Source: Lepeophtheirus salmonis
Lineage: Eukaryota; Arthropoda; Copepoda; Siphonostomatoida; Caligidae
Direction of reading: 5' to 3'
Length of the DNA: 64,000 nucleotides
Assembly: GCF_016086655.4 (NCBI RefSeq)
Contig: NC_052131.2
Span: 39,123,705-39,187,704, forward strand
Shown here: piece after piece, positions 48,775-62,129 of the stretch
Position numbering within the stretch: position 1 is the first letter of the stretch
Layout: every line of letters starts with the position of its first letter
Notes under the pieces: generated by a model
The model's database searches: none
What the model saw: only the letters and a program-made list of their open reading frames with translations
Told to the model about the DNA's origin: nothing
Translations under genes and position numbers: made by a program

Positions 48775-48910
48775 CGCAGGTATGAGTGTGCTCATGAAAA
48801 ACAGACAGTAGTTGTTGTCTGCTAAACAAACTTTTAGACAAAATTTATCTGTTTGACAACGCTTAATAACTCAGTGCAATGTAGGCTACTACTGTTAGTT
48901 AATCAGTAAA
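48775..48910 (-). repeat. Dispersed repeat family C, copy 4, inverted
   Basis: The reverse complement reads GAGTTATTAAGCGTTGTC and CTGTTTTTCATGAGCACAC, matching the other family C copies. Confidence 0.6.
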
Positions 48911-51900
48911 GAGAAAAATGTATAAAAGATCTATTTAACTTTTATAAGGGCAATATGCAAATATTATTGGAAATTGTCAGTTAATAATGATCTCAACGCT
49001 AAAATTCTTATTAGCTCCCATTCATATAGTAAAAAACAAACAAGTATCTTTGAATGTTTTTACAGTTTTAGTCAAGGAAAGTGTGAAGTCCTTCAGCATC
49101 TGACTTAAACCCATTATGTCAGTGGTACGTGTATTGTTAATTTTTTTAAAAGGACAATTTTTCTCAAGTAGTACGCTATGTAAAAAGTTGTAATAAATTA
49201 TTCATTGTAGGGACAAATGAAGAGGGAGGTCCAAGATGTTAGATCTTATTTAGAGAGGGCTTTCTCAAATAATGGAATATACTTTTAATAAAGCAACTCT
49301 TTACATGAAGTATTATCTTAATAAAAAAACATTTTTCTATGTAATATATCTGTATAAAAGTTAATATAGTTATAATATTAAAGTTAAATTTCACAAAACT
49401 TTTGACTCACTCATTATTATGAGTAAATACAGTGTACCTAATTTTTTCAATGTTTATATTATTTGATAAAATCAATGGTGAAATACTCAAAAATTGCATT
49501 GCTGTATATTTATGATGAGTTTTTAGTCCAAGTACTTTTGTTTATAACTAAATCATTAAAAAATATAAACTATATAAAATTTGAAATTATAAATAGTATT
49601 TTGTAGAGGTTTCATTAATGTTTGTGTACAACTTTTGCTTATAAAACCAAATTAAATAAACCAATATAATTAATGAGCTTGACGGATTATCCGAATGAGA
49701 TATCCATTACATTAAAATCCTTAAAGACACGATGATTAATGATTATTGGGCTAACATGGATATAGATACCAATTTGGTAGAAATATAATGTCTCGACTAG
49801 TGATGTTAAGATGGCGTACTATGACAAAGACGGATAATTAATTATACAATCATCATTATATACATCAGGGCTATTAAATTACAAATTATACTATGTTAAA
49901 TTTACAAGTCAAGGCCTTGATTTGAACTAAAAAATGGAATAATAATTACGTCATGAAGAACATGATTAATAGGAATTACTATTACATTCTTGGCGTAAAA
50001 TGTCAAATCTCTCTTTTTGAAGGAACCTCAGACGAAGACACTCGGAAGTTGTTGCTGTTGAATTGTCCGTTATGGTGTCATCTTACTAACATAAAAACTT
50101 ACTATGTATTTTGTTATTTGCTGCTCAAAATTATTCTTCTTTTCCTCTAATCAGTGTTCTGTACGTTGATTGGTTGAACTATGATTATGTCACAAATATG
50201 TATTGAAGTTACATTTATATATACGAGTATTTTTTAATCATATTTTCTTTTTTATTTATTTAAATTTTGTATACTACATAAAGAACTTTTCCATCATATT
50301 TTTCATATCAAATAGTCTAGATTATGTTGAAAATGAATGAATTGATTATAATATGTATTCAGTAACGTAGCTGGAAAAGATAATCTCTCATCATTGCCCA
50401 AAACAAGGGGATCAATAATTCCATAAATGATATAATTAAATCATGATATCTATGTAACACATTTTAAACTTTTCCTAATGCCTGGGATTTAATGGTTATT
50501 ATTAAATTTTTGTCCGCAATATTTCAAAAAATATAAAAATGAACGTTTTAAATATAAATTTTGCTTATATGGTCTATTTTTTATTATTATTCTTAAGTGA
50601 ATGATAAGATTCTGATTCATTTTCAATAGTTCATTCAAATGTTTTCAATATTGAAGTATCCTTAATGGAACTTAAGTAAGTAAAAACTGCCTATGAAATA
50701 AAGAAAATGTCAATTCCTTGAATTTTTAAAAGAAGGAAAAAGTACATTGTTTATAAAAAAAAAAAAAAACTTTCTTTTAAGACTATTAATGTATCAGTTT
50801 GTATAAAAATATATTAAATTTTTAGAATATCTAGGTTTTGCACAACAGCTTCTTGTGTCCCTTATTATATTTCTATAAATAAAATGCAAACTCAGTGTTG
50901 ACTCATACAAGTTGATCTGTATGCCTCATTAAGAAGTCTATATTAAGATATGCCTATCATTTCTATAAATATTTAATAGGTAGTCATAAAAGGATTTGGG
51001 TCATTCCACGTCACTTGTACACACTTTTTTTTTGCAATTTACGCCATAATCATCATCGATTTTGATGTTTGTTGTAAGCTGACTTTTCGATATGAAATTT
51101 TGACGTATTTTTTTTTCTAATTGAGCCACTTTGTGTGGAACTATGACTTTCTGAACAAAACTGGTCCAATGCATTAGGCCTAACTTTGAGAAGGGACTAG
51201 AACGACCCAGGTGAGTCACAGAACCCTAATATTTCACACACTCTCTTATTTTATATAGAAAACCCAGGTCATTAAAAATTATCAAACTCAGAGATGGTCA
51301 TGCCGTGAGGGTGTGTACACTTGAAAAAGAATGCCCCATTTATGAAATAGATTACAAGATTAATGTTGTAATTATTTGGCTCATTAGATGAATTAGTTAT
51401 GTAGTAATTACACATTATTATGAGCATAATTGAATTATGTGTAATTGGTACGATATCTACGACAGTTTATAATTAATAAGTTAAATTATGTAGAAAATTA
51501 TTAATTTTTTCTACAATAGAAATGTTTTGAGCATAGACAAAATTAAAAACGATTTTGTGAAAATAGATTATAAAAATCTAAAAAACCCTATAAAATCGTC
51601 TCAACAGACGAATTTAAAAGCTTTTTAAAGCTTATTCCATTTTTTAAACTCTATTTTTCATCATAAAGTCAGTATATGTTGGGCCTAGTCAAAGAAAGGA
51701 TGTGCAAGGTCTATTTATTTGCTCTATTTCCAATTTGTAATCTTCTTTATTTTTAAGTGTCCATGCTGATAACATTTGAATCTTCAAATTAGGCAGGAAT
51801 AATTAATAAAAATACAAATATTTCGCAAGTTGCCAATTGATTACTATGTTTTTTGAGAAATTTACACTTATTGGAAATTTATTTATTTTCACATCTCTAC

Positions 51901-52142
51901 ACAGGGTCACCGGAAGTACGGAAACACTAAAGTAACTGGGGCTACGAAGGGCACTAAAAAAAGTTCATTTAAAATATTTAAAAATTCTAGACCAAACATT
52001 AGTGAAGAAATAAGTACCCCTCCAAGCAGTAATGGAAAGGTTGATATTCTCTGCTTTAAGGGAAAAGGTGACAAGATGATTGAAACAATACTGAATTATA
52101 AAAATATGTACGTAAAATTATATTCAATAATTCACACGGTGC
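48911..52142. other. No gene seen; AT-rich intergenic
   Basis: A segment at 50999-51220 starts GGGTCATTCCACGTCAC and ends near CGACCCAGGTGAGTCAC. It could be a small decayed element, but the ends match too weakly to call. Confidence 0.4.
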
Positions 52143-52255
52143 TAGGTCATTTCATTCCCAGTAAATTCATTCCGTGTCTTTCCATTCCTAGTAATTTCAT
52201 TCCTATTAAATTCATACCCTGTAAAATTCATCCCCGTACATTTCATTCCCCCTTT
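52143..52255 (+). repeat. Degenerate tandem repeat of ATTCATTCC-GTAA words
   Basis: Seven or so 14-17-base units follow the pattern TTTCATTCCCAGTAAA with substitutions. The open reading across it (repeated Phe-Ile-Pro) is a by-product of the repeat. Confidence 0.65.
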
Positions 52256-52259
52256 AAAG

Positions 52260-55200
52260 ATGGATATTTAGTGACGTCATAAGGTTTCAATCCAGAGATG
52301 AACTTAAAGTAGGTATGTGTAAGTGATCCTTTAAAAGGGTGAGTGAGGCCTGAGCAATCTTACTTAAATTGAACTGTGAGAAGAGAAATAGGAGAAATGA
52401 AATTAATGTAGTGGTAATGATAGACGATCGCAGGGAATATTAATGACGTCATTTACTTCTACTTCCCTAGGTTTGAATAATATCCACGGGTTGGGATTCC
52501 ATTCACAACCTTCACAAATTCACACACCCTCTCTAAAATATGAATAAGGATGGGACTTTTGAAGAGCAAGAGGAAAATATAACTGTAATTTTCCTCTACA
52601 AAAATCATATGCCTAACAATGACGCTGAACTAAAGCTGAACCATTGGAAGTAAAATTAATAAAACCTACCAGAATTAAAGGTGACAATTCCCCCCATTTA
52701 ATGGACATCTTTAGCTAAATAATATGAAGCACTTTGTTACCCCTTTAAGCTGCAGCTAGTATCTTGGTTGGTGAGTGATGGGATATGAAGGATATTTTTT
52801 GGAGATCTGGGCACTTTTTTAAGGCTGGTATTCAAAATTGGTGGTTAACAGAAATTGCCACTTAGCATGAGTGAAAATCCGGATTTTATTGTCTGGAAAA
52901 TGAATCCCAAACCAAAAAACAAAAAAAGAATCAACACTTCGGTGAATATATCTTGAAATGTGTTTCATAAGATTTCAAGAAAGAGAAAGCGGATGTGACG
53001 GAAATCAAATCTTAAAAAGCGTGACACAAAAGGGATTATATATAGAGATTGTATATTGTATTAATTAAATACACATTGTGTGATATCAAAGATGCTTTAT
53101 TTAACGTCTTAGGACTTAGTGTGTATCAAATTTATGATTAGAAGTTATAGTTCTTTTTTAATAAATATTTTTGTCAAGTTTTTATTTTCCTCATTTTTAC
53201 AGTAAAAGCTTTCGGAAAATATTTTTGAGGGGTTCCATAATAAAAAGTGTATAAATGAAAGCCTAGATTAGTTTATATTACAATCAAGAAATAAATCTAT
53301 ACATTTCCATAATATTCTTAAATTTATGAATGAAAATACATATAGCATTTTATTATCAGTAATTATCGATTCGATAATTCCTGGGAATCAACACTAAAAC
53401 TCACCTTAAGAGATTACTGTCATTTTATGTGATTTCGAAATAACATATACATATTTATAATCAATATATACATTATACATGTATCTACATATGTAGAAAA
53501 ACTTCAACCAAATAGAAGAAGTGTTTGCCTCATTAATCGATTCTCTCACTAAAACGGAATCTAATCTATTCCAATGGACTGCAACCATTTTGATCTAAAT
53601 GTGAATGTTTCAACCAAATCGAAAAATAAACATTATTATAACTAATTATGTACATTAACTATATTAAGGCCTAAAGTAAGCATATCAATGCACTTTTCTA
53701 TACAGTTAATATCTCTTTTTTTCAAGTATTTGTTCTTAGCCTCCTACAGGGTCCGTATTATCGTGAGTGGACCCTAGGGCAAACATAAATATGCTGGACC
53801 CTTTTTATGACTTTTTTTTTTTGAATAATACATTTCGAATTTTATATCCAATGAAATTTTTTATCAGAAAAATGATAATAAAAGTTTCATAGGTGGGGAC
53901 CTGGGTCAAGTTCCCTCATTCCTCCCTAAAATTCACTCTGTTTTCACATCCATTTTAATGTTGATTTCCAGACTAGACAGCCAGTTGAGCGATATCAATT
54001 TTTGTCAATTATTATTTTATGTATGATGACGTAAAAACCTAAGAATTTAGTTGGTTCTTTAGGAAGTAGATCACATATAAATGGATCTTGGTAAAGGTAT
54101 TGTTTAAAAATCCGACTTTCAATCAATAATTTGTTTTAATTCTCTTTCAAATTATATTTAATCTTACATTTTTACATTTTCGATACAATTATAATATACA
54201 TAGCAGTACTTACTAAATCAATTATATATAATTGAATAAATTCTTTATTTTTCTGCTCTTTCAATCGAGGGTTTAATTGATTAATTATTCAAGCCACTTT
54301 AGAAGATAAATGATTTTAATACCATTGCATTATTCTATTACGAGTAATGGATATATTTCTTGGATGAAAAAGTATTAAAAAATAAAGTGCACTTTAGAAA
54401 AAAATAATATAAATTTGAATTTTTGTTTGAAAATAAGGACAAAAATTAGGGATAAACACGGATTAACAAATTGATTTTAATACTACGTAAAGTTACATTT
54501 CCCCCTATTTTCAGTGTACTTTTTCAATCTATATTGCAAGACGTGATTTTAGGAACTATACCTTTTGATGTACTTACAAAGTCAAAACCTGTCAAAAAAT
54601 AGTTGGAAATCAAAAAGTTTAGAAATTTGAAAATAAATATTGAGTAATTTAATCTCTAATGAAACTTTATCAAATTGTCTTTTTCAAATGAAGCTGCTCG
54701 GAGTTGTGAAAATATTTTTGATATGTTTTATTGTTTACTAGACCTCAATACAACATATTTGACGTCCATATTCTACTTAATTGAATACTTATAATACTAA
54801 TCCCCATTATCTAATGAAGAATGTTCCAACTACCAACTAGGGATAGGACGTGTATTGGAACCCGACCCAAAGTAAACGGGTACGGTAAAAGTAAACTTGT
54901 ATTATCCGAAAAGATCCGTGATCTGAGACCCAAACCGGCTTCAGGGATCCAAACTTTTAGAGATCATAAAAAAAGATTTGTTTGATTTTCCAGATGCTAA
55001 AAAGCTTACACATCAAATTTATATTTCATATAGAGTCCCAGGGGTTGACAAAAAACAACAACCCTTTTTTTAATTCAAAATGGGAATTTTATAGAGCAAG
55101 TTCCCTTAACACTTTTCAAGCCATTGTTTAGCTTAAACGGTATTTTTCCCCATTAAAAAGTAGTGTAAAACTAAAAAAACGAAATTGTTTTCGATCCAAT

Positions 55201-56323
55201 GTTTTGTAATTAACAAAAGTAACGCCGTATCACTTTGAACAATAACTCACAAACTAAAAATCAGATTGTCATTAAATTTTGAAAGCTATCTTTTGAATGG
55301 TGGCATTAACCCTAAATCAGGTGAAATTTCAAAATAGGGCCATCTATCTTTGATGCCGATACTTGTCAGTCCACGTGTTAGTATTGCTACATACTTGAGC
55401 CTATTTATAAAAGAAGTATATGTTTAATATCGAAGGTAAACTCCATTTATCTTGATTAGTGATTGGAGTGATATCTACATAAACAATTATTCCACACGGT
55501 GTTACCTCACCTCACAAATACAAAGTGTTGACTGTATTTATTCGTCAGCTGTCGAAGTGTCTTCTCTTTTTCTCTAATCAGTTTTCTTAACATTGACTGG
55601 TTGGATAGAAATTAGTTCTTATTAGGTAGTGAAATGTTATAAAATATTATTGAATAATAATTTCATAATTGGAAGAATTTTTTGCCTTTTGCTGTTTTTT
55701 TTCGGATGATAGGTTACGAGAAGGGTTAGGAAGGGTTTGACCTTAATATAACAATAAATGTAGTAATAACTAATAACTATATTCTAATAGTAATAACCTT
55801 GGGTAACCCATTGTTTCGGCATCAGTAATCAGTAAAAATATAACTTTAATCCTGATTTGATTTTATTTAGGTCCGAACTTAGGGTAAAATACTCCAAAAA
55901 TTCGAAACAAGTATTTGAATAATTTTCGCTTCAGATTTGGATCCGAAAATTTGGGTATCCTAAATTTATTCGAATATTTACTTCTTTATGTCCGAACCGG
56001 CCCGGATCCGAGAAATGTTACTAGCAACGGATTTTGAATTATTTTTTCCTCTTTTTGAAAATAGGTAAATAGATGTAAAAAGGTCATTGAGTAAATCATA
56101 GATTCTTAGCCAATCACGTTTTTTTCTCTGTCGTTATTTATCAAAGCAAATTGCACTTTAAAAAAAAAAAACATTTTATATTGAAAATATCTCATAATAT
56201 TTTCTGCAGTTAAATAACTTACAAATTGAATTTTGTACAATTAATGTATATTTTACTTTTACAGCTCCCAATTTACTGAATGATTTACTATTTTTGACCA
56301 TTTCCTTATTCATTTAGATAGTA
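52260..56323. other. No gene seen; possible unpaired hAT-like end sequence
   Basis: 54838-54965 and the inverse of 55860-56035 share degenerate GGATCC/CCGAACC/CCGACCC words. AGGGATAGGAC at 54840 recurs at 62693. This hints at a decayed element family but its boundaries are not defined. Confidence 0.35.
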
Positions 56324-57095
56324 TCAGACCATTTTTCCTTTGCTAAAGCTCATATAACATTTTTGAAATAAGGCTTTAACATTGACAGAGTTCAGAACAG
56401 CTGGTACATTGACAGTCCCTCTTGACTTTCTACAGCCATCATATTTAGTCATCATAGCAACAGAAACATAGGATATACCCGCTTCCTTTGCCAAAACAAC
56501 CTCTGGAGCTGTTGTCATATTGATGACATCAGCATTTCACGATTGAAAACAATAATTATTTAGCTCTAGAAGAAAATTTTGGACCTTATATTGTAAAAAT
56601 AGTTCCTTTAGGGTTAATTTTAAGACCTATTTTTATTCCAATATTATATACAAACTTAAAACTTTTCTAAAAACCTGGTAGAAATGGAATCAAAGCACAA
56701 TAATGATCATCAGGGTTGCATAAATCATGAAAGGTTTCGCTTCCTCTTTGAGGTCTTATCAATAAATGTATGTAAAATAACAAATTCTAGAGGGTTTTTC
56801 TCCTCTTTGAAAGATCTGCTTGCTGTTTTAGCAAGGATATGAGTTACAACAGCTTGTCTTAAAGCAACAATATATATTTGCCTCATAGTTAATTTCAGTC
56901 GGATTGAATCGTTTGTCATGCGATTGTCTAGATAAAAAAACTCTGTCAATACCGTTTATCCTTCCGGATACTAATGCGGAGGATGCAGTGTAAGATTCTT
57001 CCTTTTCATGCCATCCCATAAATAAAATCCACTTCCACCAATGATAGCCATTTTGATCCCCAGATTCCAGATTTACAAATTGCGCTTTTATCAAA
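56324..57095 (-). pseudogene. MTAP: MTAP (methylthioadenosine phosphorylase) pseudogene, intronless
   Basis: Reading the minus strand from 57095, successive frames match MTAP in order: IIGGSGFY (phosphate-binding start of the fold), SGRINGIDRVFLSRQ, a His then NPTEINYEANIY, THILAKTA, FIDKTSKRK, GLKINPKGTIFTI, GPKFSSRA, and finally NMTTAPEVVLAKEAGISYVS. The intact enzyme cleaves 5'-methylthioadenosine with phosphate in methionine salvage. Here at least two frameshifts separate the first blocks, and stop codons interrupt the middle (just before GPKFSS and just after RA). Homology runs without an intron gap, which suggests a retrocopy, though no tail was found. The 3' part (56324-56518) is the longest surviving frame and diverges after the TKYDGC segment. 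The gene is not functional as it stands. Confidence 0.88.
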
Positions 57096-58622
57096 ACCTT
57101 AAAGTTTCAGCTATTAAATGATGTAATTTTCAATTACTTGTAACTACATACTATAAAAGGTTGAAATATATCTAGAAATTCAGTGGGGGGAGGAAGGATG
57201 TCATAGCCTCACCCTTAATATATAATATATCAAGAATATTATCCAAAAAATATATTAAAAAATGAAAAATAATTACGTCAATTCTTTGTATTTCAAAATA
57301 ACTTCATATTTTGTTTGTATGATTTGCATATTTATGTATAATTTTTCTTATTGTATTAAGTGCATCAATCTCTTTAAATGCATTCCTTTTCATGTATTGC
57401 ATAGGATATTGAATAAACATTAAGGAAAAAACGCGTTGAAAAAGTTAATTATATTGGAGGAAAAGCTATTTTTTATAATTCAGCTACTATTGAAACCATC
57501 TAAAACTAGGTCATAAATAGATTTGAAGAAATTGTAGGCTCTATTTATGAGCAGAAAATGTTTTCATAACACTGTTTTTTGCAGGAAACTCCCAACATAT
57601 TTATCATATTAGCAATTAAAAGGTTAGTTTTATTAAGTCTTTATTAATGTCTTAATTAAAAATTGATTTGGGTCAAAGTTATCACATACTTGTAGCAATC
57701 TTCATTGCGTCTCTTAACCTTTCCTTCGAAAAGAGAAAGACAATACGTCTGAAATTAACTGTTAGTCTGTTGGACTGTTTAATTGTAGGGGAATTAACGA
57801 AAAATAATTTCATTTCAACAAACTATGTTCAAAACTAGTATGTATTTAGAGACAGTATCAACAGCTGAAAAAGCTACATAAGCGTTGTTGATGTAGTGGA
57901 GATGATGCCACTGCGATGAACAAATGTCCAGAAATTTTGACTGAAAATGTCTGAATTTAAATCGTGTTTTCGCTAACTTTGCAGATCGTAGGTCTTGACG
58001 GTTCTTTCTTCGATCGCTGACACGTCATTGGCGTTTCTGATTTGGATTTTGTTACAAAATTTGACAACATTTCGTAACAAATATTGGACATGTCTGTGAT
58101 TAACTTTAATCGTAACTTTTAGCCAAAAAAAGTTAATTAATTGAAACTAAACAATAGATAACTTAAGTTTTAGACAAATAAAAATGGTTCCTCCCTCTCT
58201 CAGAAAATTAGTTTATAATCGTATACAAATACTAATTCCATACCTCATTAAAATAAACTGAATTTGCATTATAACTTATAATGGGATAAGCTCAAAATTT
58301 AAAAAGGTATATGAAGTATCTAAATAAAGCATAACATTGAATGATAGCTACATTTTTTTATTATTCTGCTCGATGAAGAGGAGTGCCCTTGATGATTGAC
58401 CTTCAATAGAGCCCATTGATGAAAATAGTTTTGCTCTTAGAGTTCCTTCATATCCGTTCAATACTTTTATTTTTAACGATATACCCTACTTTCATGTCGA
58501 CTGTATTTTAATCCGCTGTCAAATTGTCCACTACTCTTGACCCTCATTAGTGTTCTTGTCGTTGACTCGTTAAACTCAAGTTTGCTCTATATAAATTGCA
58601 AAAAATTATCAACTACTGAATG
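57096..58622. other. No gene seen; AT-rich intergenic
   Basis: Only a small palindrome TTGTTAC..GTAACAA at about 58049-58080 stands out. 59311-61285 and 62130-62915 likewise show no gene. Confidence 0.45.
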
Positions 58623-58624
58623 TA

Positions 58625-59308
58625 CAGGGGGGTATGAACAAATTGGAAAAATCTTTAAAGGCTTATAACGAACGAACGAACCAGATGGGATTGAACCATA
58701 TTTCTTTTGACTATTTGAAAGCTACATTGAATGTTATTTAATTATTCATAATGAGACCCGTATCTCTTGATAACCTCAGATACACGGCGCTGAAACCTTT
58801 GGCAGGCCCAGGCGACCTCGTGCAGATCCAGCTTTGCCATTGGACTGGTTCTGGTTTTGCACTTTTAATTTGCATTCCGTGGATGGATGGAGTACCCTAA
58901 GGAAGAAAGTACACCTTTCAGCAAGACAGAACAACGGCCCACAAGGTCAAGGAAGTGCATTATGTCTTCACTTTTGGAGCCTGGATTTTTGGCTTGCTAC
59001 CAACCTGGACCCTTGTGATTTCTATCCATGGGAAGGGTCGAGTATGAGGCCTGTGCCAAGTATCATTCGTCCGTGGAGGCTCTGAAGAAGTCCAAAAAAG
59101 AACAAACCTGGATCTGCACGAGGTCGCTTGCAGCTGCCAAAGTTTCCGGCACCGTTTGGCAGAAATGATCAAGAACGCCATATCTCATTATGAATAATTG
59201 AATGACATTAAATGTAGCTTTCAAATAATTATAAAAATATGCTTCTAGCCCATCTAGTTCCTTCGCTATAACCTTATAATATTTTCACAATTTAGCTGCA
59301 CCACCCTG
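58625..59308 (+). mobile_element. Deleted Tc1/mariner-like element with long terminal inverted repeats
   Basis: The left end CAGGGGGGTATGAACAAATT (58625) and inverted right end CAGGGTGGTGCAGCTAAATT (59308) are flanked by TA (58623-58624, 59309-59310). The TIRs extend for about 150 bp and share TATTTGAAAGCTACATT.AATGT and ATTATTCATAATGAGA. Between them remain scraps of transposase C-terminus (FQQDR-like, LDPCDFYPW, then a HSSVEALKKSKK segment). The helix-turn-helix and most of the catalytic domain are gone. Confidence 0.8.
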
Positions 59309-61285
59309 TACTATGAATAGTCCCACAGGGGGAGGTCTGGTTCGATTTTCAGAGGGAGGAGGGGAGTGATATGTAAATATTATGATTGTTGAAAATAATA
59401 TTATCGGGTGGTATGTTAAAAAATGAAAATAAACCGAAAGTCCTGATATAATTTGAAGACTGTATGGAAGAGGAGCAGTATAGTTGTCATGCCGTTTCAT
59501 TAAATTAGCAATGAAAGAAAGTAACTTGTAACTCCACATCAAATCCTCAGAGTAACTCTTCAATTTGGCAAATTTCTGGAATTTTGAATTCATTGTGTTT
59601 TTATCAAAGACAAAGTTTTTATATAGAAAATATCAATTTTGACCTTGATTTTTTTTATTATACTCAATCCCCCCCCCCTTGAAATATTCAACACAAGAGG
59701 GCTTATAAACTAAATATGTGCCTTTTTTCTTTATATTTTTAAGGAAAGAGTTAAGAGATACAATACAGATTACGTCAGAAAATACGCCAATTTAAAAAGC
59801 CAAAATTCCTAGATTCGAGTGGGCTATAGCCCTTCTAGACCCCCCTCCCTGGCAGACACCTCTGAACGTATCCAATATGTTTTCGTAGAGTACTATTTTC
59901 TAGGAAATATTTTAAAAATAATCCAGAAGAGACTTATAAAAAATATATAGATAGATCATTATTTAAGTTTTGATGACACAATAGAATAATTTTTTCTTTT
60001 TTTTGGAAAATCATGTCGTGACCGTTCTTTGTTTCCCACGACCCAAACTTTGGAAACATTGTACTATATAATATGGAGTAGCAACATAAAACTGACATAC
60101 CATGGGCATAAATAAATTATAAATGTACCAATATTTTTAATTACATACATATAATCCTACATTTTATGTCTAAAATTTTGAAAATGAGGGTCATAAATTT
60201 AATTTGCAGACGTGGTACCGGTTTTTCATAACAAAAAAAATAATTTTAGATACTAGAATTGGAAAAACAGTTGTTGCGTAAGCTTTTCTTCTTTTTAATT
60301 TATTATTTAATAGCGTGTGGGGATATTAGCTTCTTCCCTAAAGCAAGCATTCTTGCCTTTCTGTGGTGTAAATTGTTTTAAAGATGCAGGATAAAAAAAA
60401 TAATTTATAAATTAAAATATAATTACACTATTTTTCAAACATTAATGCTACTTTATATGTATATAAAAGGTTCGCCTCTTAATAGCAATATTTCATTATC
60501 TCCCCCGAAAATCATACAACAGGCAGCTGATAGTACAAGGCTTTTAATTAAGTAGTGCCATATGATCTTCTGATCGTGCACTTTTTTTTTCATGTCATAA
60601 CACCTAATTTTAGAACTAACTTTTGACCCTTTTTAGAAACATAGCAGGGGTAATGGTCCTCCTGCTGCCAGCAATCTTTTTGATCCGGCACAAAACAAGG
60701 TCATCTATGAAACTTAGATAGCTGACCCTGATTTATATGTCAGAGATATGTGGATAATTTTTTATAGTAGTAAATATTATTTAATTCACTTTCTTTTATG
60801 AACAATTATACTACAAATATTATTTTACAGTAATGTCCAAGTACATCATTAGTATTAACTTTCAAGCTAAACGCAGGTACGACTCTCACATAGAACAAAA
60901 CTCCAAAAAGTAATTTTGAAACTTCAAGATACCTTAAAAAAGTTGTTGGTTGCAATAAAAAAAGGGTCAATATTAGCTATTCTTAGAAACACTTACTAAA
61001 AAGTTAACTTTGATATTCAGGTAGTAAGAAATAGTTTCAATTACATTAAAAGTTAGAAAAATGATTTAAGACACGTCGGTCAGTGAAGGAATGATTATAT
61101 GAATGTATGATCCTTGTAAATGTCAAATGGTTTGATAATTTAACTCAAGATAAATTAAAAATCATGTGGTTTTTTTTTGTTAATTCATACATAAAAATGT
61201 AAATATTTAATATTGAAATTTTGAAGATTGTATCTCATTTATTTAGGTAGTTTTATTTTTTTATGCAGAAGTTTCTACTTCTCCA

Positions 61286-62129
61286 TTTTTTTTTTGCTCC
61301 TGAATTAACATTAGCGGCTTTAATTCACTTTGTACAATTATCTTAATATCTCAATTAGATTACTTAGTAGGTTATTGAGCATTGGCATTTTTATCCGACT
61401 TTTTATGCTTCTTAACGAGATTTGTTATATTTTTAACCAGCTTATCGTTATCAAAATTCGATTGGTTAGAAAACTCAAATGCGCACAGGCCACCTTCTTT
61501 GATTTTTTTTCTTTGTTTCCTCGTGCACATCAGATCTATCTGCAATTTTCTCTTTAATTTTTGAGATTAATTTCCTCAATCTCTCTTTCACAGGTATAGA
61601 AGGTGTTGTCTTTCTTGGATGGATATTTAGATTCATATTTACTTATGAGGTTTGTAACACAGGAATTCAGAACACCAATAGATGACTCCAAGGATTTGAC
61701 ATCATCATCAAATCTCAGATTAAAGCTACTAGCTACTCCAAGCTTATAATGAGTTTTGGCTATTGATCGGGAATCTGATGGCAACACCCTGTTCGTAATT
61801 TTCATTTTAAATAAATACTTCACCAAGAAGTTTATATACTTCTCACAATTTTGTTTCTAATTCAATACGCTTATCTTCATTTGGATCTTCAATGCTGTCA
61901 GCGTGTTTTTGAAAAATAACTTTGGCTACCTCGAGAATTTCCCAAGATAATTAAAAGTTAGATGAATGTTCTTCTCCTTCTCTTTCTGCTGTATCTCTGT
62001 CCTTAACATCTTTAATCTCCTAAGTACTTACATCATTAGAACATATAGACTCTGTTACTTCTAATCGGTCTTGTTTATTAACGGAAAATGTAGACACTGG
62101 GGCATCTTACAATCCATCTGTTGTTCCTG
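61286..62129 (-). pseudogene. NASP: NASP (SHNi-TPR histone chaperone) processed pseudogene with poly(A) tail
   Basis: Minus-strand frames give WEILEVAKVIFQKHAD, EDKRIELETKL, EVYKLLGEV, then THYKLGVASSFNLRFDDDVK, SLESSIGVL, CEREIEEINL, IKEKIAD and a C-terminal ITNLVKKHKKSDKN ending in TAA at 61372-61374. This order matches NASP/Sim3-family histone H3-H4 chaperones (interrupted TPRs, acidic insert, basic C-terminal region). Several stops and frame changes break the first half. About 50 bases past the stop, ATTAAA (61319-61324) is followed after 23 bases by a run of ten A on the coding strand (61286-61295). No introns interrupt the match. These are the marks of an mRNA retrocopy. The longest open part is 61826-61554. 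Confidence 0.85.

Noticed and set aside
50999..51225. Possible small element beginning GGGTCATTCCACGTCAC
   Set aside because: The supposed inverted right end matches too weakly and no target duplication was seen.
50130..55610. Shared CTCTAATCAG..GTTGATTGGTTG-like words at 50133 and 55558
   Set aside because: Only ~45 bp of loose similarity; boundaries cannot be set.
58960..59181. Minus-strand frame over the 58.6-kb mariner-like element
   Set aside because: Antisense of transposase scraps and not matching any transposase.
61330..61564. Plus-strand frames over the NASP pseudogene 3' end
   Set aside because: Antisense of the NASP C-terminus.
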